Shown here one piece after another: positions 19,948 through 28,662 of a stretch of DNA of 64,000 nt. Below the pieces are notes generated by a model, which saw only the letters and a program-made list of their open reading frames with translations, was not told the DNA's origin and made no database searches. The DNA comes from an uncultured Gammaproteobacteria bacterium (GTDB taxonomy: Bacteria; Pseudomonadota; Gammaproteobacteria; Pseudomonadales; Pseudohongiellaceae). The position numbers and the translations under genes were made by a program. The stretch is taken from assembly GCA_937898685.1 (NCBI GenBank), contig CALEJT010000017.1:191982-255981 (forward strand), given 5' to 3'. How positions within the stretch are numbered: position 1 is the first letter of the stretch; the number at the start of each line of letters is the position of its first letter.

Positions 19948-19981
19948 TACTTCCGGAAGTAAAAATGACTGGCGGGTCATT
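19948..19981 (-). promoter_or_regulatory. Candidate TetR-type operator and palindromic ribosome site of the RND operon
   Basis: Two symmetric elements precede the adaptor ATG (19943, minus strand). TACTTCCGGAAGTA (19948-19961) is a perfect 14-bp palindrome that contains the GGAAG ribosome site. AATGAC (19964-19969) with GTCATT (19976-19981) is a 6-bp inverted repeat with a 6-nt spacer, the layout of many TetR-family operators on RND pump genes. No TetR gene is adjacent. Function is inferred from position and symmetry only. Confidence 0.4.
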
Positions 19982-20271
19982 CTATGCGCAGTGCTTGACC
20001 GTGCAAAGGACCGCCGAACACGTTTCCGCACACCGGGACCGACTGAAATCCACATTCGTTGCACGATCTTCGGCATCTTGCGGAAATGCCCCCAACGGAA
20101 GTGCCACTGGTACGAGGTGCCGCTGACGAAATTTCGAACTGCTCGTCCCACTAGACCCGGGCAGTGCCTTTCCCTATCTTCGTCTACCTCTCGCGCCAGG
20201 GGCCCCGATGCGGGCTCCCATGAATAACGATAAACACCAAGAATGGTTGAGTACTTGAGAGGGGAAATCGC
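19982..20271. other. Intergenic region between RND operon and the exported-enzyme cluster
   Basis: No credible coding sequence is seen on either strand. The interval must hold the promoters for the leftward RND operon and the rightward cluster starting at 20272. An A-rich stretch around 20221-20250 precedes the GAGAGGGGAAA ribosome region of the SMP-30 gene. No strong sigma-70 promoter stands out. Confidence 0.5.
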
Positions 20272-21369
20272 ATGAGCAGCACGCGCCGCACGCAGTCCGC
20301 ACGGTCAGAGCGGGAATTCCAGCAACCAGCTCCCCCCGACTTCGAGCGCCGTAGATTCGCCGCTGCCCTCGCCGGCGCCGCCACACTGCCTCTGTTGCCG
20401 CAGGCCTTCGCTGCCGAAGCCATCTCCTCCCGCGCCACCGAGCGCGACTGGAGCGGCAATGCACCGCTGCGCTATCCCGATCCGGACGTCATCACGCTCG
20501 ATCCACGCTTTCGTCAGTGCGTGGCCTTCAACGCACCGATCCAGCGCCTTTACACCGGCACCTGGTGGGCGGAAGGCCCGGCCTGGAACGGCGTGGGCCG
20601 CTATCTGGTGTGGAGCGACATTCCCAACGATCGCCAGTTGCGCTGGATCGAGGAAGACGGCCGCGTCACCGAATTCCGCAAACCCTCGGGCTACAGCAAC
20701 GGCAACACCTTCGATTTTCAGGGCCGGCAACTGTCCGCCGAACACGGTGGCCGTCGTGTCGTGCGTTACGAACACGATGGCCGCGTCACCGTCATCGCCG
20801 ACAACTATCAGGGCAAGCGCCTGAACTCCCCCAACGACCTCGTGGTGCATCCCGACGGCAGCATCTGGTTCACCGATCCCAGTTTCGGCATCCGCGGTCT
20901 GTATGAAGGCTTCCCGGGCGAATCGGAAACCAAGGAGGCGGTCTATCGCGTCGATGGCTCCACCGGCCGCATCGAGATCGTCACCGACGAAGTCAGCCAG
21001 CCCAACGGGCTGTGCTTCTCGCCCGACTACACGAAGCTCTATCTCGCCGATGCGGGGCAGACCAAGGTGTGGGACGTCGACGGTGAACGTCTGCGCAATG
21101 GCCGCACCTTCTCGCAGATCACCCTGCCCGATGGTGGCCGCTCCGCGCCCGACGGCATCCGCTGCGACGCACTCGGCAACGTCTGGGGCGGCGCCAATCC
21201 CGGTGTCACGGTGGTGGCGCCCGATGGCGAGCTGATCGGCATGATCCGTTTGCCGGAAACCTGCGCCAACATCTGTTTCGGTGGTGCCAAGCGCAATCGT
21301 CTTTTCATGGTGGCAAGTCAGTCCATGTATTCCTTGCCGCTCGTGGTAGCAGGGGCTCACCACTGCTGA
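20272..21369 (+). CDS. Exported SMP-30/gluconolactonase-family protein
   Basis: A 365-residue six-bladed propeller of the SMP-30/gluconolaconase/LRE family, which hydrolyses sugar or other lactones with a divalent metal. Motifs include WAEGPAWNGVGRYLVWSDIP, LNSPNDLVVHPDGSIWFTDP (metal-binding Asn/Asp) and SQPNGLCFSPDYTKLYLADAG. The N-terminus has ERRRFAAALAGAATLPLL ending in QAFA, which looks like a Tat signal (RR-x-F), so the enzyme probably folds in the cytoplasm before export. A strong GAGAGGGGA ribosome site precedes it. It heads a rightward cluster of exported enzymes and would fit lactone opening after sugar oxidation by the PQQ enzymes, which is inference. Confidence 0.88.
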   Translation: MSSTRRTQSARSEREFQQPAPPDFERRRFAAALAGAATLPLLPQAFAAEAISSRATERDWSGNAPLRYPDPDVITLDPRFRQCVAFNAPIQRLYTGTWWAEGPAWNGVGRYLVWSDIPNDRQLRWIEEDGRVTEFRKPSGYSNGNTFDFQGRQLSAEHGGRRVVRYEHDGRVTVIADNYQGKRLNSPNDLVVHPDGSIWFTDPSFGIRGLYEGFPGESETKEAVYRVDGSTGRIEIVTDEVSQPNGLCFSPDYTKLYLADAGQTKVWDVDGERLRNGRTFSQITLPDGGRSAPDGIRCDALGNVWGGANPGVTVVAPDGELIGMIRLPETCANICFGGAKRNRLFMVASQSMYSLPLVVAGAHHC

Positions 21370-21417
21370 GCGCGCTCGAATGCAGTCTCATTCCTGCAAT
21401 GCGATGGAGAAACAACG

Positions 21418-22431
21418 ATGAACAAGCTCGTCGCAGTCCCGCTTCATCTCACCTTATCGGGTGTGCTCGCAGTTTCCTCGGCGCTGGCCCAATCGCCGGC
21501 CGATCTGGCGCGCAACTATGTCGAAGCCGCTCGCGCCTTTGCCGGCAGCGATCACTCCTTCGTCTTCGGGCAGCTGTGTCAGGCCTCGATCAATGCGCTC
21601 GGTGCCGCGCCAGCCACGGTGGAAGTGCCGGCAGCTCTGCCGACCATCGATCCCGAGCGCGAGTGGTACGCCGAGCCGGTGCAGGTGTTCGACGATCTCT
21701 ACTTCCTCGGCCAGACCGCGTTCTCCGCCTGGGCGCTGCGCACATCGGAAGGGATCATCGTGGTGGACGCGTTGTTCGATTATTCGGCCGAAGCCGAGAT
21801 CGTCGATGGACTGCGCAAGCTCGGCCTCGATCCGGCCGACATCCGCTACGTGATCATCAGCCACGCACACGGTGATCACTCGGGCGGCGCAGCACTGCTG
21901 CAGCAGCTCGGCGCCAAGGTGGTGATGTCCGAGAAGGACTGGCAGCTCTACGAGAATTCCAACACCAACCCGAAGGCCACGCGCGACGTCGTCGCCACCG
22001 ATGGCTTCGAACTGAAGTTGGGCGAAACGACGGTGAAGATCTTCCTCACGCCCGGCCACACGCACGGCACGATCTCGACGATCCTGCCGGTGCACGACAA
22101 CGGTGTGCGCCACACTGCCGCCATCTGGGGCGGCACCTTGTTCAATTTCCGCGACACGCCAGACGATCCGCGCGATTTGCGCCTGAAGGACTACGCGCAA
22201 TCGGCGGTGCATTTCCAGGCGATCACGGCGCTCAACAACGTCGACATCTTTCTTTCCAACCACACGGCATACGACGGTTCCACGGTGAAGCTGCCGCAAC
22301 TCGCCGAGCGCAAGCCGGGCGATCCGCATCCCTATGTGATCGGCGCCGACTCCGTGAACCGCTTTCTGAAAACCGCGGAATCCTGCGCCATCGCGGCGCG
22401 CATCGTCGAAGCGGCAGGCATTGGGCAATAG
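21418..22431 (+). CDS. Exported metallo-beta-lactamase-fold hydrolase, subclass B3-like
   Basis: A 337-residue protein with a signal peptide (ending SSALA) and an MBL fold. The zinc motif SHAHGDHSGG (about residues 149-158), the PGHTHGT histidine at about 213 and a late NHTAYD histidine are present, as in subclass B3 beta-lactamase-like hydrolases. An N-terminal extension of about 75 residues precedes the fold. The setting in a catabolic cluster argues for a lactonase or esterase role rather than antibiotic resistance, but beta-lactamase activity cannot be excluded. It lies 48 bp after the SMP-30 gene and 7 bp before the next gene. Confidence 0.87.
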   Translation: MNKLVAVPLHLTLSGVLAVSSALAQSPADLARNYVEAARAFAGSDHSFVFGQLCQASINALGAAPATVEVPAALPTIDPEREWYAEPVQVFDDLYFLGQTAFSAWALRTSEGIIVVDALFDYSAEAEIVDGLRKLGLDPADIRYVIISHAHGDHSGGAALLQQLGAKVVMSEKDWQLYENSNTNPKATRDVVATDGFELKLGETTVKIFLTPGHTHGTISTILPVHDNGVRHTAAIWGGTLFNFRDTPDDPRDLRLKDYAQSAVHFQAITALNNVDIFLSNHTAYDGSTVKLPQLAERKPGDPHPYVIGADSVNRFLKTAESCAIAARIVEAAGIGQ

Positions 22432-22438
22432 GTCTTCC

Positions 22439-23977
22439 ATGAAGTCGTCTCTTCCTTTCACTTCCTCGCCGCTCGTCCTTGGTCTCTGCGCTGCTCTCGT
22501 CGGCAGCGCCGCGGTGGCGCAACCGCCACCGTCACCGCAGGCCATCTTTTTCGAGAACACCTGTGCCAGTTGTCACGGCATGGACCTCAGTGGTGGCCGC
22601 GCACCTTCGCTGTTCAGCAAGGAACTGCTGGAACAGCGTAGCGATGCGGAGATGTTGGCCACGATCATGAACGGCCTCGAAGGCCGTGACATGCCGGCCT
22701 TCCGCGAAGTGATCAGCGAAAGCGACGCTGCCCTACTGCTCGCCTACATCCGTCAACGCAGCGGCAGTCTCGCCGAGGCACCGCCCTTCGTGCCCGATCC
22801 CAATGGTCAGGTGCTGCACACGCGCGATCAGTCGGTGCGCATCGAAGTGGTCACCACCGGGTTCGATACGCCGTGGGGCCTGGCCTTCCTGCCCGATGGG
22901 CGGCTGCTCGTCAGCGAAAGACCCGGCCGTCTGCGCATCGTCGAAGCCGATGGCACCCTGGTACCGGAGCCCGTGAGCGGCACACCCGCAGCCTGGGTAC
23001 GCCAGGACGGTGGCTATTTCGACATCGCCGTGCATCCACGCTATGCGGAAAACGGCTGGATCTATCTTTCCTTCTCCGAACTCGCTCCCGGTCACACGCC
23101 GCCGCCCGAAGGCACCGCCACGGGCCCGGGCGCGCCGCCGCTGCCGCCGTCGAACACGCGCATCGTGCGCGGCCGCATCGATGCGCAGGGACGCTGGGTG
23201 GATCAGGAAGACATCGTGAAGATCCCCGACGAGTTCTATTCACCGTCGATCATCCACTATGGTCAGCGCTTCCTCTTCGATGACGCAGGTCATCTGTTCT
23301 GGACGCTCGGCGATCGTGGCGACATGGCCAATGCGCAGGATCTGTCGAACCCGATGGGCAAGGTGCATCGCATCAACGACGACGGTTCCATTCCCGCCGA
23401 CAATCCCTTCGTCGGGCAGGAGGGTGTGTGGCCCTCGATCTGGACCTACGGCAATCGCAATCCCGAAGGACTCGCCTTCGATCCACGCACAGGACTCTTG
23501 TGGGAAAGCGAACACGGCCCCACCGGCGGCGACGAAATCAACATCCTCGAGCCCGGCAAGAACTACGGCTGGGGCGTGGTGAGCATGGGCATCCAGCCCG
23601 GCATCACCAGCCAGCATCATCCTGACATGGTGGACCCGATCACCTACTTCACGCCCTCGATCGGCCCGAGCGGCATCACCTTTGCCACCAGCGACCGCTA
23701 TCCCGGCTGGAACAAGAGCGACCTCTTCGTTACCGGACTCGTAGGTCAAAAACTACTCCACCTCTCCATCGAAGGCCGCGAGATCGCTTTCCAGGAAACC
23801 GTGTTCGAACAGTTTGGCCGTGTGCGCCAGATCATCACTGGACCCGACGGGCTCTTCTATCTGCTGCTGCAGAACCCGACTGGCCGCGGCACCGGCATTC
23901 CTGTCTTCGGTGCTGCACCCGGCATGGTCATTCGCTTGGTGCCCGAGCCAGCTTCCACGCAAGGAGATAGTCAATGA
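22439..23977 (+). CDS. PQQ-dependent sugar dehydrogenase (YliI/Asd type) with N-terminal cytochrome c domain
   Basis: A 512-residue exported fusion. After a signal peptide (ending GSAAVA) comes a small cytochrome c domain with the haem motif CASCHGMDLSGG and the axial Met region (RDMPAF), up to about residue 115. It is followed by the soluble aldose dehydrogenase propeller beginning DTPWGLAFLPDGRLLVSERPG and containing the NRNPEGLAFDP and SEHGPTGGDEIN motifs of the family. Electrons from sugar oxidation would pass to the fused haem. The ATG at 22439 was chosen; an upstream in-frame start would overlap the preceding gene. The stop overlaps the next start (ATGA). Confidence 0.93.
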   Translation: MKSSLPFTSSPLVLGLCAALVGSAAVAQPPPSPQAIFFENTCASCHGMDLSGGRAPSLFSKELLEQRSDAEMLATIMNGLEGRDMPAFREVISESDAALLLAYIRQRSGSLAEAPPFVPDPNGQVLHTRDQSVRIEVVTTGFDTPWGLAFLPDGRLLVSERPGRLRIVEADGTLVPEPVSGTPAAWVRQDGGYFDIAVHPRYAENGWIYLSFSELAPGHTPPPEGTATGPGAPPLPPSNTRIVRGRIDAQGRWVDQEDIVKIPDEFYSPSIIHYGQRFLFDDAGHLFWTLGDRGDMANAQDLSNPMGKVHRINDDGSIPADNPFVGQEGVWPSIWTYGNRNPEGLAFDPRTGLLWESEHGPTGGDEINILEPGKNYGWGVVSMGIQPGITSQHHPDMVDPITYFTPSIGPSGITFATSDRYPGWNKSDLFVTGLVGQKLLHLSIEGREIAFQETVFEQFGRVRQIITGPDGLFYLLLQNPTGRGTGIPVFGAAPGMVIRLVPEPASTQGDSQ

Positions 23978-25230
23978 AGAAGTTGTTCAAACCCGCAGTT
24001 CTGTTGCTTGCCGTTGCGCTCAGCAATCCCGCGCTGCCGCAGCGTGTGAACACCGTCGATCCCGCGCGGGTGGGCATGGCAGCGGATCGCCTTGCCGTGC
24101 TCGATGCCGGCATCCAGTCCGAAATCGACAAGGGCAACATCGCTGGTCTGGTGGTAGGTGTGGCACGTCGTGGTGAAGTGGTGCATCTGAAGGCCTACGG
24201 CAAGGCCAACATCGAACGCGGCGAAGACATGCGCACCGACCATCTCTTCCGTCTCTATTCGATGACGAAGGCCATCGCGAGCGTTGCACTGCTGCAGCTC
24301 TACGAACAAGGCCACTTCCAACTCGACGAGCCGCTCGAACGCTACATTCCATCCTTCGCCAATCTGAAGGTCTATGCCGGTGAAGACAGCAACGGCCGCA
24401 TGCGTCTCGAAGAGATGAAGCGCAAGCCGACCATCCTCGATGCCTTCCGTCACACGCTCGGCCTCGCTTCCGGTGTGGGTCAGCATCCGATCGACATCGT
24501 GTATCGCGAACACGGCCTCGGCATGGGAGACCTCGAATCGCTGAGTGAGGAAATGGAAAAGCTCGGTGAAGTGCCGTTGCGCTATCAGCCCGGCGAAGAG
24601 TGGGTCTACGGGCTCGGCCATGACGTGCAGGCCTATCTCGTCGAATACTTCTCCGGCACGAGCTACGGCGACTATCTGCAGAAACACATCTTCGATCCGC
24701 TCGGCATGAAGGACACCGTGTTCGGTGTGCCGAGCGAACTTGCCCCGCGCTTTGCCACGGTCTATGAGACTGATGAACGAGGCCGCCTGCGCGCCCAGCA
24801 GGGCGATGGCTATGCGCGCTACACCGATCATCACTTCGCCACACTGAGCCTGTCCGGCACGGCGCCCGACTATCTGCGCTTCACGATGATGCTGCTCAAC
24901 GAGGGTGAACTCGATGGTGTGCGCATCCTGAGCCCGAAGACGGTGCAGATGATGTCGCGCAACTGGCTGCCGCCCGAGATTCCCTCGATCAGCGCCACCG
25001 GTCCTCACGTGAGTGGCTGGGGGCTCGGTCTTTCCGTCGTGATCGACGAACTCGCCCTCGGCCGTCTCGGCTCCGAAGGCGCCTACGGCTGGTCCGGTGC
25101 GGCAACCACCTTCTTCACCGTCGACCCCAAGGAAGAACTCACCTACGTGATCCTGGGCCAGAAGATGCCGAACGACACCAACGTGCGTAACAAAGTGGAA
25201 AACCTGATCTATCAGGCCCTGGTCGATTGA
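23974..25230 (+). CDS. Exported serine hydrolase, beta-lactamase class C/esterase EstB family
   Basis: A 418-residue protein of the serine beta-lactamase-like superfamily (Pfam Beta-lactamase, PF00144). The signal peptide ends around ALSNPALP; the catalytic motif SMTK (Ser96, Lys99) lies in LYSMTKAIASVALLQLYEQG. The second motif tyrosine is probably in WVYGLGHD near residue 211. Relatives include EstB-type esterases and D-aminopeptidases. The coupled position (ATGA overlap with the PQQ dehydrogenase gene) points to an ester- or amide-hydrolysing role in the local pathway. Confidence 0.9.
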   Translation: MKKLFKPAVLLLAVALSNPALPQRVNTVDPARVGMAADRLAVLDAGIQSEIDKGNIAGLVVGVARRGEVVHLKAYGKANIERGEDMRTDHLFRLYSMTKAIASVALLQLYEQGHFQLDEPLERYIPSFANLKVYAGEDSNGRMRLEEMKRKPTILDAFRHTLGLASGVGQHPIDIVYREHGLGMGDLESLSEEMEKLGEVPLRYQPGEEWVYGLGHDVQAYLVEYFSGTSYGDYLQKHIFDPLGMKDTVFGVPSELAPRFATVYETDERGRLRAQQGDGYARYTDHHFATLSLSGTAPDYLRFTMMLLNEGELDGVRILSPKTVQMMSRNWLPPEIPSISATGPHVSGWGLGLSVVIDELALGRLGSEGAYGWSGAATTFFTVDPKEELTYVILGQKMPNDTNVRNKVENLIYQALVD

Positions 25231-25287
25231 GAACGCCAACACAACGGAGCCGCCCGCTCCACTGCAGACTACATGGAGGAAAGAACT

Positions 25288-26154
25288 ATGGCTCTCACCA
25301 AGAAACGTTTGGCAGGAATGATCCTCGGCGCAACGCTCGGCCTCACTGCCGCCTTTGCACAAGCCGCCGAGCCCAATGCGATCTACAACACGGTCAAACA
25401 GAAACTCGCGCGTGGCGAACAGGTGGTGGGCGGCACGGTGAGCACGGCCGACCTCAACGTCTACTGCGCGATGGCGAGTGCCGGCTTCGATTTTCTGTGG
25501 ATCGAGATGCAGCACAGCTCGCTCACCTATCAGGAAGTGGCGACGATGATCCGCGCCTGCCCCGGTCCCGCCATTCCCTTCATCCGCGTGCCCGATGCAA
25601 CCGAAGGTGACATCCAGAAAGCCGTGGACATCGGCGCGCTCGGCGTGATCGTGCCGATGGTCGACACGCTCGAGAAAATGCAGAACGCCATCACCTTCGC
25701 CAAATATCCGCCGCTCGGTAAACGCAGCCAGGGCGGTGGTCAATACGGCACGCTGTGGGGACGCAACTATCGCGAAACCGCCAACGACAACATCATGATG
25801 GTGGCGATGATCGAGAACCCGCAGGGTGTGGAAATCGCCGAACAGCTCGCGCGCATGGACAACGTCGACGTGGTGTTCGTCGCCAGCTCCGACCTCGGCA
25901 GCTTCACCGGTCTGCGTCAGGGCGATCCGCAATACGAAGCGCTGGTCGATCGCATCAAGAACGCCACGCTGTCCGCCGGCAAATATCTCGCCGGACCTTC
26001 CGCCTGGAAGGGTACGCGCGATGGCTACACCTTCTTCCAGGGCCCGCCGGAAACCGCACTGATCCGCAGCGGCGCGCGTCTCTCGCTCGAAGGTGCCGCT
26101 GAAGAAGGGCTGCCGCGCGGCGTGGCGCCGATCGAAGGCAGCGAAGGTTTCTGA
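25288..26154 (+). CDS. HpcH/HpaI aldolase-family protein with a signal peptide
   Basis: A 288-residue member of the class II pyruvate-aldolase (HpcH/HpaI, PEP mutase-like) superfamily. Key residues remain: the catalytic His in IEMQHSSL, Arg in FIRVPD, and the metal-binding Glu (MIENPQG) and Asp (VASSDLG). The N-terminus (about residues 1-25) has a basic start, hydrophobic LAGMILGATLGLTAAFA and an AQAA cleavage site, so it appears exported. That is unusual because family members act on cytosolic substrates. The ATG at 25288 is chosen because GGAGGA precedes it. It sits between the serine hydrolase and a cytochrome c gene. Confidence 0.85.
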   Translation: MALTKKRLAGMILGATLGLTAAFAQAAEPNAIYNTVKQKLARGEQVVGGTVSTADLNVYCAMASAGFDFLWIEMQHSSLTYQEVATMIRACPGPAIPFIRVPDATEGDIQKAVDIGALGVIVPMVDTLEKMQNAITFAKYPPLGKRSQGGGQYGTLWGRNYRETANDNIMMVAMIENPQGVEIAEQLARMDNVDVVFVASSDLGSFTGLRQGDPQYEALVDRIKNATLSAGKYLAGPSAWKGTRDGYTFFQGPPETALIRSGARLSLEGAAEEGLPRGVAPIEGSEGF

Positions 26155-26174
26155 TCAACGAGGAAGGGAAGTCG

Positions 26175-26582
26175 ATGTCTTCTGCATTTCACCGCGGTGT
26201 TTGTGTTTTCGCGTTGAGCGTGCTCGCCAGCACCGTGCTTCACGCGCAGGACGGCGTGTACAACGAAGAACAGGCCACGCGCGGTCAGGCGCTCTATTAC
26301 CAGCACTGTCTGCAATGTCATGGCGAGCAGATGGGCGGTGTCGACAAGGCGCCGCCGCTCGCCGGCCCGCAGTTCACCAGCACCTGGAATGGTGCGCCGC
26401 TCGCCACGTTGGTGGCGCGCATCCAAACCATGCCGCCGGAAAAACCCGGCACGCTGAACCTGCAGGAAAGCGTGGACGTGTTGACCTATGTGCTCTGGTA
26501 CAACGGCCTGCCGCTCGGCAACGATCCCCTGAGCACCGACGCCAACACGCTCAGCCGCGTCCAGTTCCAGTCACCCCAGTAG
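26175..26582 (+). CDS. Small exported cytochrome c
   Basis: A 135-residue class I cytochrome c with a signal peptide (ending TVLHA). One haem-binding motif, CLQCHGEQMGG, occurs at about residues 45-48, and a Met ligand is likely in IQTMPPEKPG. It lies 13 bp before a PQQ dehydrogenase gene that has no haem domain of its own, and is its probable electron acceptor. Confidence 0.9.
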   Translation: MSSAFHRGVCVFALSVLASTVLHAQDGVYNEEQATRGQALYYQHCLQCHGEQMGGVDKAPPLAGPQFTSTWNGAPLATLVARIQTMPPEKPGTLNLQESVDVLTYVLWYNGLPLGNDPLSTDANTLSRVQFQSPQ

Positions 26583-26595
26583 CCGGGATTCGCTC

Positions 26596-28650
26596 ATGTC
26601 CAAGCTCTCTTCTCTGCTTCGCGTTCTTTCGGTAGGAACCCTGTTGAGTGCGCCACTGGTACTCGCACAGTCCGACCAGCTCAACCAGTGGCCGACCTAT
26701 GGCGGCAACCTGGCGAGCCAACGTTATTCACCTCTCGATCAGATCAACGCAGATAACTTCAAGGATCTGCGCATCGCCTGGCGCCTCAACACCAACTCCT
26801 TCGGCCCGCGTCCCGACACGCTCTATTCCGCCACGCCGCTTTATGCCAACGGCATGCTCTACACCACGGCGGGCACGCGCCGTGCGGTGCTGGCGCTCGA
26901 TCCCGGTACCGGTGAAGTGCGCTGGATGTACAGCGAAGATGAAGGGGCGCGCGGTTCCGCTGGCGCACGACAGGGTGCCGGCCGCGGTCTGTCCTGGTGG
27001 TCGAGCGAAGACGGCACGGATCAGCGCATCATCTACGTCACGCCCGGCTATCGCATGATCGCGCTCGACGCCAAAACCGGGCAGCGCGTGAGCTCTTTCG
27101 GTGAGGATGGCGTCGTCGACCTCAAGCAGAACTTCGATCAGGACGTGCCGGAAGACGGCGGCAACATCGGCCTCAACGCCACCCCGCTGGTGGTGGGAGA
27201 TGTGATCGTCGTCGGCGCCGCGCATCAGCCGGCGGGCAGCCCCACTTCCACCTGGGACACACGGGGCTATGTGCGCGGTTACGACGCGCGCACCGGTGAG
27301 CGCCTGTGGATCTTCCACACGATTCCGCGGCCGAACGAATTCGGCTACGACAGTTGGCAGGACGGCGCCGCCGACCGCAACGGCAACACCGGCGTGTGGG
27401 CACAGATGAGCGCGGATCCGGAATTGGGTCTGGTCTATCTACCCGTGGAAATGCCGGCTGCCGACTACAACGGTTTCAACCGTCCGGGCGATGGTCTCTT
27501 CGGTGAATCGATCGTGGCGGTGGACGTGAAAACCGGCGAACGCCGCTGGCATTACCAGATGGTGCACCACGGGCTGTGGGACTACGACCCGCCCGCTGCC
27601 CCGATCCTGTTCGACATGCAGCGCGGCAACGAGGTGATCAAGGCCCTGGCGCAGCCCACCAAACAGGCCTTCCTGTTCGTGCTGAACCGCGAAACCGGTG
27701 AGCCGATCTGGCCGATCGAAGAACGACCGGTGCCGCAATCGCAGTCGCCGTACGAGAAGACGAGTCCGACCCAACCCTTCCCCACCTGGCCACTGCCCTT
27801 CGATCGCCAGGGCTTCTCCGAGGAAGTGCTCAACGATCTGACGCCGGAGCTGCTCGCAGAAGCGAAGGAAGTGATGGCGCAGTACGAAATCGGCCCGCTC
27901 TACACGCCGCCCGCGGTCGATGGCCCCAACGCCAAGCTCGGCACCTTGATGCTGCCGGCCGACGTCGGTGGCGCCAACTGGCCGGGCGGCAGCTTCGACC
28001 CTGAAACCAATCGTCTCTACATCCACTCGCACACGGCGGTGTTCGTGCTGCGCAACGTCCCGGCCGATCTGCGTCCCTTCGACGCGCGCGCCGGTGCGCC
28101 GGTGAATCCGACGCCGGCACCGCCCGGACTGGGACCACGCCCGGGTGGACTCGGCCCGCAGCCAGGCGGCCTCGGCGCACCCGGCGGTCCGCCCCGTGCC
28201 GGCACCTTCCTGCAGGGCGCGATTCCGATGATCAAACCGCCCTATGACCGCATCACGGCCTACGACATGAACACGGGCGAGATCCTGTGGCAGAAGACAC
28301 ACAGCACCACGCCCGATGCCATCCGCAACCATCCGGCGCTTGCCAATGTGCCGAACCGCGACCGCCTCGGCGCCTACGGCCGCATCTTCATCGGCACGCT
28401 CACCACGAAAACGCTGGTGATCGCAGGTGAAGGCGACGTGCACACCAATGCCGACGGCGAAACCGTCGCGCTGCTGCGCGCCTATGACAAGGAAACAGGA
28501 GAAGACGTGCCCGGTGCGGTGGCGATGCCCGCCAAGCAGACGGGCTCGCCGATGACCTACATGCACGACGGCAAGCAGTACATCGTCGTTGCCGTGAGCC
28601 GTTCCGGCGCCAATGCCGGTGCGGAGTTGATCGCCTACGCGCTGCCCTGA
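26596..28650 (+). CDS. PQQ-dependent dehydrogenase, soluble propeller without haem domain
   Basis: A 684-residue exported eight-bladed quinoprotein. The signal peptide ends around LVLAQ; the propeller starts QWPTYGGNLASQRYSPLDQI. The segment YQMVHHGLWDYDPPAAPILFD matches the active-site region of membrane glucose/quinate dehydrogenases more than the methanol/ethanol type, and I see no adjacent Cys pair. The N-terminal membrane anchor of GDH and any haem domain are missing. A Pro/Gly repeat (LGPRPGG-LGPQPGG-LGAPGG) is inserted at about residues 510-530. It is the last gene of the rightward cluster; the small cytochrome c just upstream probably takes its electrons. The natural substrate is unknown. 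Confidence 0.9.
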   Translation: MSKLSSLLRVLSVGTLLSAPLVLAQSDQLNQWPTYGGNLASQRYSPLDQINADNFKDLRIAWRLNTNSFGPRPDTLYSATPLYANGMLYTTAGTRRAVLALDPGTGEVRWMYSEDEGARGSAGARQGAGRGLSWWSSEDGTDQRIIYVTPGYRMIALDAKTGQRVSSFGEDGVVDLKQNFDQDVPEDGGNIGLNATPLVVGDVIVVGAAHQPAGSPTSTWDTRGYVRGYDARTGERLWIFHTIPRPNEFGYDSWQDGAADRNGNTGVWAQMSADPELGLVYLPVEMPAADYNGFNRPGDGLFGESIVAVDVKTGERRWHYQMVHHGLWDYDPPAAPILFDMQRGNEVIKALAQPTKQAFLFVLNRETGEPIWPIEERPVPQSQSPYEKTSPTQPFPTWPLPFDRQGFSEEVLNDLTPELLAEAKEVMAQYEIGPLYTPPAVDGPNAKLGTLMLPADVGGANWPGGSFDPETNRLYIHSHTAVFVLRNVPADLRPFDARAGAPVNPTPAPPGLGPRPGGLGPQPGGLGAPGGPPRAGTFLQGAIPMIKPPYDRITAYDMNTGEILWQKTHSTTPDAIRNHPALANVPNRDRLGAYGRIFIGTLTTKTLVIAGEGDVHTNADGETVALLRAYDKETGEDVPGAVAMPAKQTGSPMTYMHDGKQYIVVAVSRSGANAGAELIAYALP

Positions 28651-28662
28651 GGCAGCGCGGTC

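Noticed and set aside
21418..22431. Acquired beta-lactamase
   Set aside because: The MBL fold is B3-like, but the gene is embedded in a catabolic cluster with normal local composition and no mobile element.
23971..25932. 653-residue minus-strand frame opposite the serine hydrolase and aldolase genes
   Set aside because: Antisense shadow with no recognisable protein motif; both sense genes have clear catalytic motifs and ribosome sites.
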